DNA of 8,575 nucleotides from UBA3775 sp964625275 (lineage in GTDB: Bacteria > Bacillota > Clostridia > Lachnospirales > Lachnospiraceae): the NCBI GenBank assembly GCA_964625275.1, contig CAZVBH010000090.1, positions 1 through 8,575 on the forward strand, read 5' to 3'. A model generated the notes under the pieces. The model saw only the letters and a program-made list of their open reading frames with translations, had not been told where the DNA came from and ran no database searches. Made by a program: the position numbers and the translations under genes. Positions within the stretch are counted from its first letter, which is position 1; each line of letters begins with the position of its first letter. Positions 6,212-8,575 of the stretch are shown in pieces.

Positions 6212-6625
6212 ATGAATAGAAAAAAGAAAATTTATGTTGCAGTATTATTGTTATGTGTAGTAATAATTGTAATAGCTTTTGTAATAATTTCAATTAATGA
6301 AACTAATAAAAATGATCGTAAGGGCGGGGAAGATGCGGAAAATATGTTTACGATAGGAAGTTCTGAGTTAAGTATTTCTGATGGAAGCAAAACAGTTATT
6401 CTTAGTGGTGAGGATAGAAAAGCAGTAGTAAAAATTATGCAAAACATTATAGGTAATGCTGAGGATGCTACAGACAAAAATGCTGAATATGACATAACCA
6501 TTGATTTTAAAAATGGATATAAAGCGTATATTTCTTCGGACAAAATGCTGTTTCGTTTTGATGCCTGGGACAAGAGGATGGATGAACAAAATCTTAAAAC
6601 TCTTTTGTCTTATTTAAATTCGTAA
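6212..6625 (+). CDS. Single-TM protein with small extracytoplasmic domain, function unknown
   Basis: A 137-aa protein with AGGAG at 6201-6205, 6 nt before the ATG. Residues 1-6 (MNRKKK) are basic and 7-28 form a hydrophobic signal anchor, which predicts the rest outside. Residues 29-45 are a charged spacer. Residues 46-137 look like a small alpha/beta domain: strands FTIGSSELSISD and KTVILS, a helix at 67-82 (EDRKAVVKIMQNIIGN), strands AEYDITIDF and YKAYIS, MLFRFDAW, then a C-terminal helix NLKTLLSYLN. There is no Cys and no lipobox. The fold recalls small exported immunity-like or regulatory domains in Firmicutes, but I do not recognise a named family. It is likely co-transcribed with the acidic protein gene 63 bases upstream. 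Confidence 0.8.
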   Translation: MNRKKKIYVAVLLLCVVIIVIAFVIISINETNKNDRKGGEDAENMFTIGSSELSISDGSKTVILSGEDRKAVVKIMQNIIGNAEDATDKNAEYDITIDFKNGYKAYISSDKMLFRFDAWDKRMDEQNLKTLLSYLNS

Positions 6626-6685
6626 ATAAAATTTATAAAACGTTCCTAATTGATTTTTTGATAGAGACCAATGTTTGATTAAGTA

Positions 6686-6692
6686 AAAAGGA
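6686..6692 (+). promoter_or_regulatory. Ribosome binding site that sets the antitoxin start at 6701
   Basis: AAAAGGA lies 8 nt before ATG 6701. The in-frame ATG at 6692 overlaps this site and could not use it, so the protein should begin MTDVNIKVP rather than MNIMTDV. Confidence 0.6.
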
Positions 6693-6700
6693 TGAATATA

Positions 6701-6901
6701 ATGACTGATGTAAATATAAAAGTGCCAGATGAAATGGTAATATATATCAATCCTAAGAATAAGCATTCAGAACTTGTACGTAATGCGTTACTGCTTTATC
6801 CGTACGTTAGTGATAATACTATATCTCATGGTCGTGCTGCAGAAATATTAGGGATTCATAAGTATGATTTAACCTTATCTGAAAAGTCCCCCGCTTCTTA
6901 A
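6701..6901 (+). pseudogene. UPF0175-family antitoxin gene, truncated by a hairpin element
   Basis: The 66-codon reading frame starts MTDVNIKVPDEM and contains LLLYPYV (30-36) and ISHGRAAEILGIHKYDL (41-57). This is the core of UPF0175 (PF03683) proteins, small DNA-binding antitoxin-like proteins often paired with a DUF3368 PIN-fold toxin. Family members normally continue after this helix with about ten or more residues, roughly ELYxxMGIPY. Here the match stops at L57 (base 6871), and the last nine codons (TLSEKSPAS) are read from the hairpin element, with the stop codon in the loop and stem of its first hairpin. No toxin gene follows. The module therefore appears broken, although the shortened protein may still be made. 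Family call is by motif memory. Confidence 0.7.
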
Positions 6902-7008
6902 GCGGGGGTATGGACTTTTCAGCATCAGTAGGAGGCTGGACTCCTACTGATGAGCCACGAAGTGGCTTTAAGGTTATGAGCAAGTAGCGAAGCGGATTGC
7001 GAATATCC
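6870..7008 (+). mobile_element. Compact multi-hairpin element inserted in the antitoxin gene (possible IS200/IS605-related remnant or structured RNA)
   Basis: An 8-bp closing stem TAACCTTA (6870-6877) / TAAGGTTA (6969-6976) encloses three adjacent hairpins with almost no unpaired bases between them. H1: CTGAAAAGTC (6879-6888) / GACTTTTCAG (6913-6922) carrying CCCCGCTT (6889-6896) / AAGCGGGG (6900-6907). H2: CATCAGTAGGAG (6923-6934) / CTCCTACTGATG (6941-6952). H3: AGCCAC (6953-6958) / GTGGCT (6962-6967), GAA loop. A tail follows with GCAA (6980-6983) / TTGC (6997-7000) around GC-GAA-GC, ending GAATATCC at 7008. No transposase is encoded. The truncated antitoxin gives the left junction; the right end is a guess. 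A palindrome-rich non-autonomous element or an omega-RNA/HEARO-like scaffold are the main readings. Confidence 0.5.
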
Positions 7009-7150
7009 ACTTTGATTTGTTTCTAAAATATGAACGGAAAATTAATTAAATCTTCATGATTTATACATAATTTTTCAATAACTATAATGTATAGTAGGAG
7101 CATAAGATAAATTATAAATTATTTAAAAATCATTCTCCTTTTTTCAAAAC
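7009..7150. other. AT-rich non-coding stretch
   Basis: No protein of convincing length is encoded and the missing antitoxin tail is not found here. A TATAAT occurs at 7083-7088 with only a weak -35 (TTTATA, 7060-7065). AGGAG (7096-7100) has no usable start codon behind it. It could be the leader of a short transcript ending at the 7151-7175 terminator, or decayed sequence of the toxin-antitoxin locus. Confidence 0.4.
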
Positions 7151-7175
7151 AAGGTCACGTTTGTGGCCTTTTTTT
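7151..7175 (+). terminator. Rho-independent terminator
   Basis: AAGGTCAC (7151-7158) pairs with GTGGCCTT (7163-7170), with one G-T wobble and a GTTT loop, and is followed by a run of T to 7175 (seven in all). It ends any transcript coming from the 5843-6901 gene group or a short local transcript, and insulates the esterase gene. Confidence 0.82.
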
Positions 7176-7176
7176 A

Positions 7177-7205
7177 TTGCCTCTAAAATTTTCTTATGTT
7201 ATACT
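7177..7205 (+). promoter_or_regulatory. Extended -10 sigma-A promoter of the SGNH esterase gene
   Basis: TTGCCT (7177-7182, 4 of 6), a 17-bp spacer and TATACT (7200-7205, 5 of 6) preceded by TGT as an extended -10. It starts two bases after the terminator. The predicted start site near 7212 gives a leader of about 60 bases. Confidence 0.62.
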
Positions 7206-7225
7206 ATCCTTATTTAAAAATTGTG

Positions 7226-7258
7226 AAAGGAACTTATCTGTCAGATTTTGGCAGATAA
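7226..7258 (+). promoter_or_regulatory. Leader hairpin between a distant Shine-Dalgarno and the esterase start codon
   Basis: AAAGGA (7226-7231) is the only Shine-Dalgarno-like site, 40 bases before ATG 7272, which is too far for normal initiation. Between them TTATCTGTCA (7234-7243) pairs with TGGCAGATAA (7249-7258), 10 bp with one wobble and a 5-base loop. If folded, the effective distance falls to about 15 bases. It may instead be an operator dyad. Confidence 0.45.
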
Positions 7259-7271
7259 TTAAATTTAATTT

Positions 7272-8575
7272 ATGAAGCATTTTATTAAAAAAATTATTGC
7301 CTCACTCTGCGTTTGCAGTATGCTGGCACTTTCCTTTACTGCATGTGGAGGAAATTCTGAAGCGGGTGGAAGTACTTCTCAGACAACTGATGCCTCAGGT
7401 AATACGGATGGTGCCGATACTGACTCATCTACGGCAGCGGTTAATAAATATCCTGATGCACCAAAGGTAGAAATTAATAATACATATACACAGGACATGT
7501 CTGTAATTGAAAGGTCACTTCTTAATACAGGTAATACCGAAAGAATGCAGAATTTTATGAATAAGGCTGCCTCAAGTGACAGTGTTACTGTTGCCTATAT
7601 TGGTGGTTCAATAACCTACGGTTATACGGTTGGTGCAACGGAATGTTATGCCTACAAATTTCAGACCTGGATTACAAACACCTTCCAGACAGAGGTTAAT
7701 TATGTAAATGCCGGTATAAGTGGAACACCTTCAGTGCTTGGAAATCTGAGAGTGGAGAGAGATGTGCTCTCACAGGATCCGGATTTAGTAGTGATTGAAT
7801 TTGCAGTAAATGACGGCTTTGATGACGAATATAAAAATTCCTATGAAAGCCTCATAAATAAAATTCTTGAGTATAATGATGATGTAGCAGTCCTTCTCCT
7901 TTTCTGCATAACCTCAGAAGGTCACACCTGCCAGGAATGGATGAGTGAAATTGGCTATTATTATGATCTTCCAATGGTAAGTGTAGTGGATTCCATGAAT
8001 GAAGAAGTAGAAGCAGGAAATATTTCCTTCTCAGATTATTCAAAGGATGGTTCACATCCTACTCCTACAGGTCATACCTGGATAACAGAGTATCTGGAGT
8101 ATTGCCTTACAACCATTTATAATATGGATTTTGAATCTGAACATTATACCTTACCTGAAAAGGCTTACTACAAAAATTATTATAAAAATATGACTATGTA
8201 TACCAATCAGACCTTGAGTCTTGACGAGCTCGGAAGCTGGTCCTTCGGAGATTCCATTTCTGATTTCGCAGATGGCTGGACCTATAATCCTGGTGAGGAT
8301 AATGAACCTTTAACCTTTACCTGTGACAGTCGTGGAATGATAATTCTTTATCATGAAATGCCGGAAACTGATACCACCTATGGAGCAGTTGACATTTATG
8401 TCGATGGAGAGTATACTCAGTCAATTTATGCCTGTGATTCCTCCGGATGGAATAACCCAACCTACAATATCGTATTTGAACAGGTATCAAGTGCAGAGCA
8501 TGTAATTGAAATTAAGGCAAAAGAAGGCTACGAAGACCTCAAGTTTGAAGTGCTTGCAATTGCGTATATGCAGTA
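7272..8575 (+). CDS. SGNH/GDSL-type esterase lipoprotein (3' end cut by window edge)
   Basis: The open frame covers 434 codons from ATG 7272 to the window end, where two bases (TA) of the next codon remain; that codon could be the stop. Residues 1-25 are a lipoprotein signal, with SFTAC placing the acylated Cys at 25. Residues 26-58 form a Gly/Ser/Thr/Asp-rich spacer. The SGNH domain (about 103-285) shows block I YIGGSITYG with Ser113 as nucleophile, block II NAGISGT (Gly148), block III VIEFAVND (Asn180) and block V DGSHPTPTGH (Asp259, His262). All four catalytic positions are present, though Gly of GxND is Ala. Residues about 315-434 are a beta-rich C-terminal domain, perhaps carbohydrate-binding. 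Relatives include carbohydrate esterases, so surface deacetylation of plant polysaccharide is the likely role. An in-frame TAA at 7266-7268 fixes this ATG as the first possible start. Confidence 0.88.
   Translation, partial: MKHFIKKIIASLCVCSMLALSFTACGGNSEAGGSTSQTTDASGNTDGADTDSSTAAVNKYPDAPKVEINNTYTQDMSVIERSLLNTGNTERMQNFMNKAASSDSVTVAYIGGSITYGYTVGATECYAYKFQTWITNTFQTEVNYVNAGISGTPSVLGNLRVERDVLSQDPDLVVIEFAVNDGFDDEYKNSYESLINKILEYNDDVAVLLLFCITSEGHTCQEWMSEIGYYYDLPMVSVVDSMNEEVEAGNISFSDYSKDGSHPTPTGHTWITEYLEYCLTTIYNMDFESEHYTLPEKAYYKNYYKNMTMYTNQTLSLDELGSWSFGDSISDFADGWTYNPGEDNEPLTFTCDSRGMIILYHEMPETDTTYGAVDIYVDGEYTQSIYACDSSGWNNPTYNIVFEQVSSAEHVIEIKAKEGYEDLKFEVLAIAYMQ

Noticed and set aside
6819..7010. 63-codon minus-strand frame across the hairpin element
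   Set aside because: It is antisense to the structured element and the antitoxin gene, has no binding site, and its product follows the palindromes. Similar small frames would appear wherever the element is inserted.
7852..8055. 67-codon minus-strand frame inside the esterase gene
   Set aside because: It is antisense to the conserved SGNH domain and lacks start signals and domain character.

Overview
The window looks like chromosome of an AT-rich Gram-positive anaerobe of the Lachnospiraceae type (Butyrivibrio, Pseudobutyrivibrio and relatives, from rumen or gut). The grounds are Firmicute-style promoters and ribosome binding sites, a Thr-Pro-Asn linker typical of secreted clostridial proteins, a CotH-kinase-fold surface protein, a cytoplasmic GH9 cellodextrinase-like enzyme and an SGNH esterase lipoprotein. 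The genus is inferred from protein style, not from a marker gene.

Layout. Positions 1-216 hold the 3' end of an amidohydrolase (+). Positions 217-490 are non-coding and repeat-rich: three degenerate 40-bp copies derived from the amidohydrolase 3' end, then a 50-bp tandem repeat. Positions 491-2176 encode a membrane-anchored or secreted CotH-family protein (+). A perfect 17-bp hairpin (2193-2230) lies between this gene and the convergent GH9 gene (2252-3856, -). A divergent promoter region follows. Positions 4012-5640 encode a two-TM protein with a long charged helix built partly of ten exact hexads (+). A long hairpin overlapping a near-consensus promoter (5718-5773) precedes a 101-aa membrane-anchored acidic repeat protein (5843-6148) and a 137-aa single-TM protein (6212-6625). 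Next is a UPF0175-type antitoxin gene cut short by a compact multi-hairpin element (6701-7008). A terminator (7151-7175), an extended -10 promoter and a hairpin leader then precede an SGNH/GDSL esterase lipoprotein (7272 to the window edge).

How the genes may work together. CotH, GH9 and SGNH proteins fit plant-polysaccharide use: surface protein modification or attachment, cytoplasmic cleavage of imported oligosaccharides, and de-esterification at the cell surface. They do not form one operon, since strands and terminators separate them. The middle block (4012-6625) encodes three membrane proteins of unknown function. The last two are probably co-transcribed.

The most unusual signals are non-coding: the structured element that truncates the antitoxin gene, the hairpin placed immediately after an orphan ribosome binding site and start codon, the tandem-repeated gene tail, and the hairpin between a Shine-Dalgarno-like site and the esterase start codon. 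No complete new defence or mobile system is demonstrable from this sequence alone.
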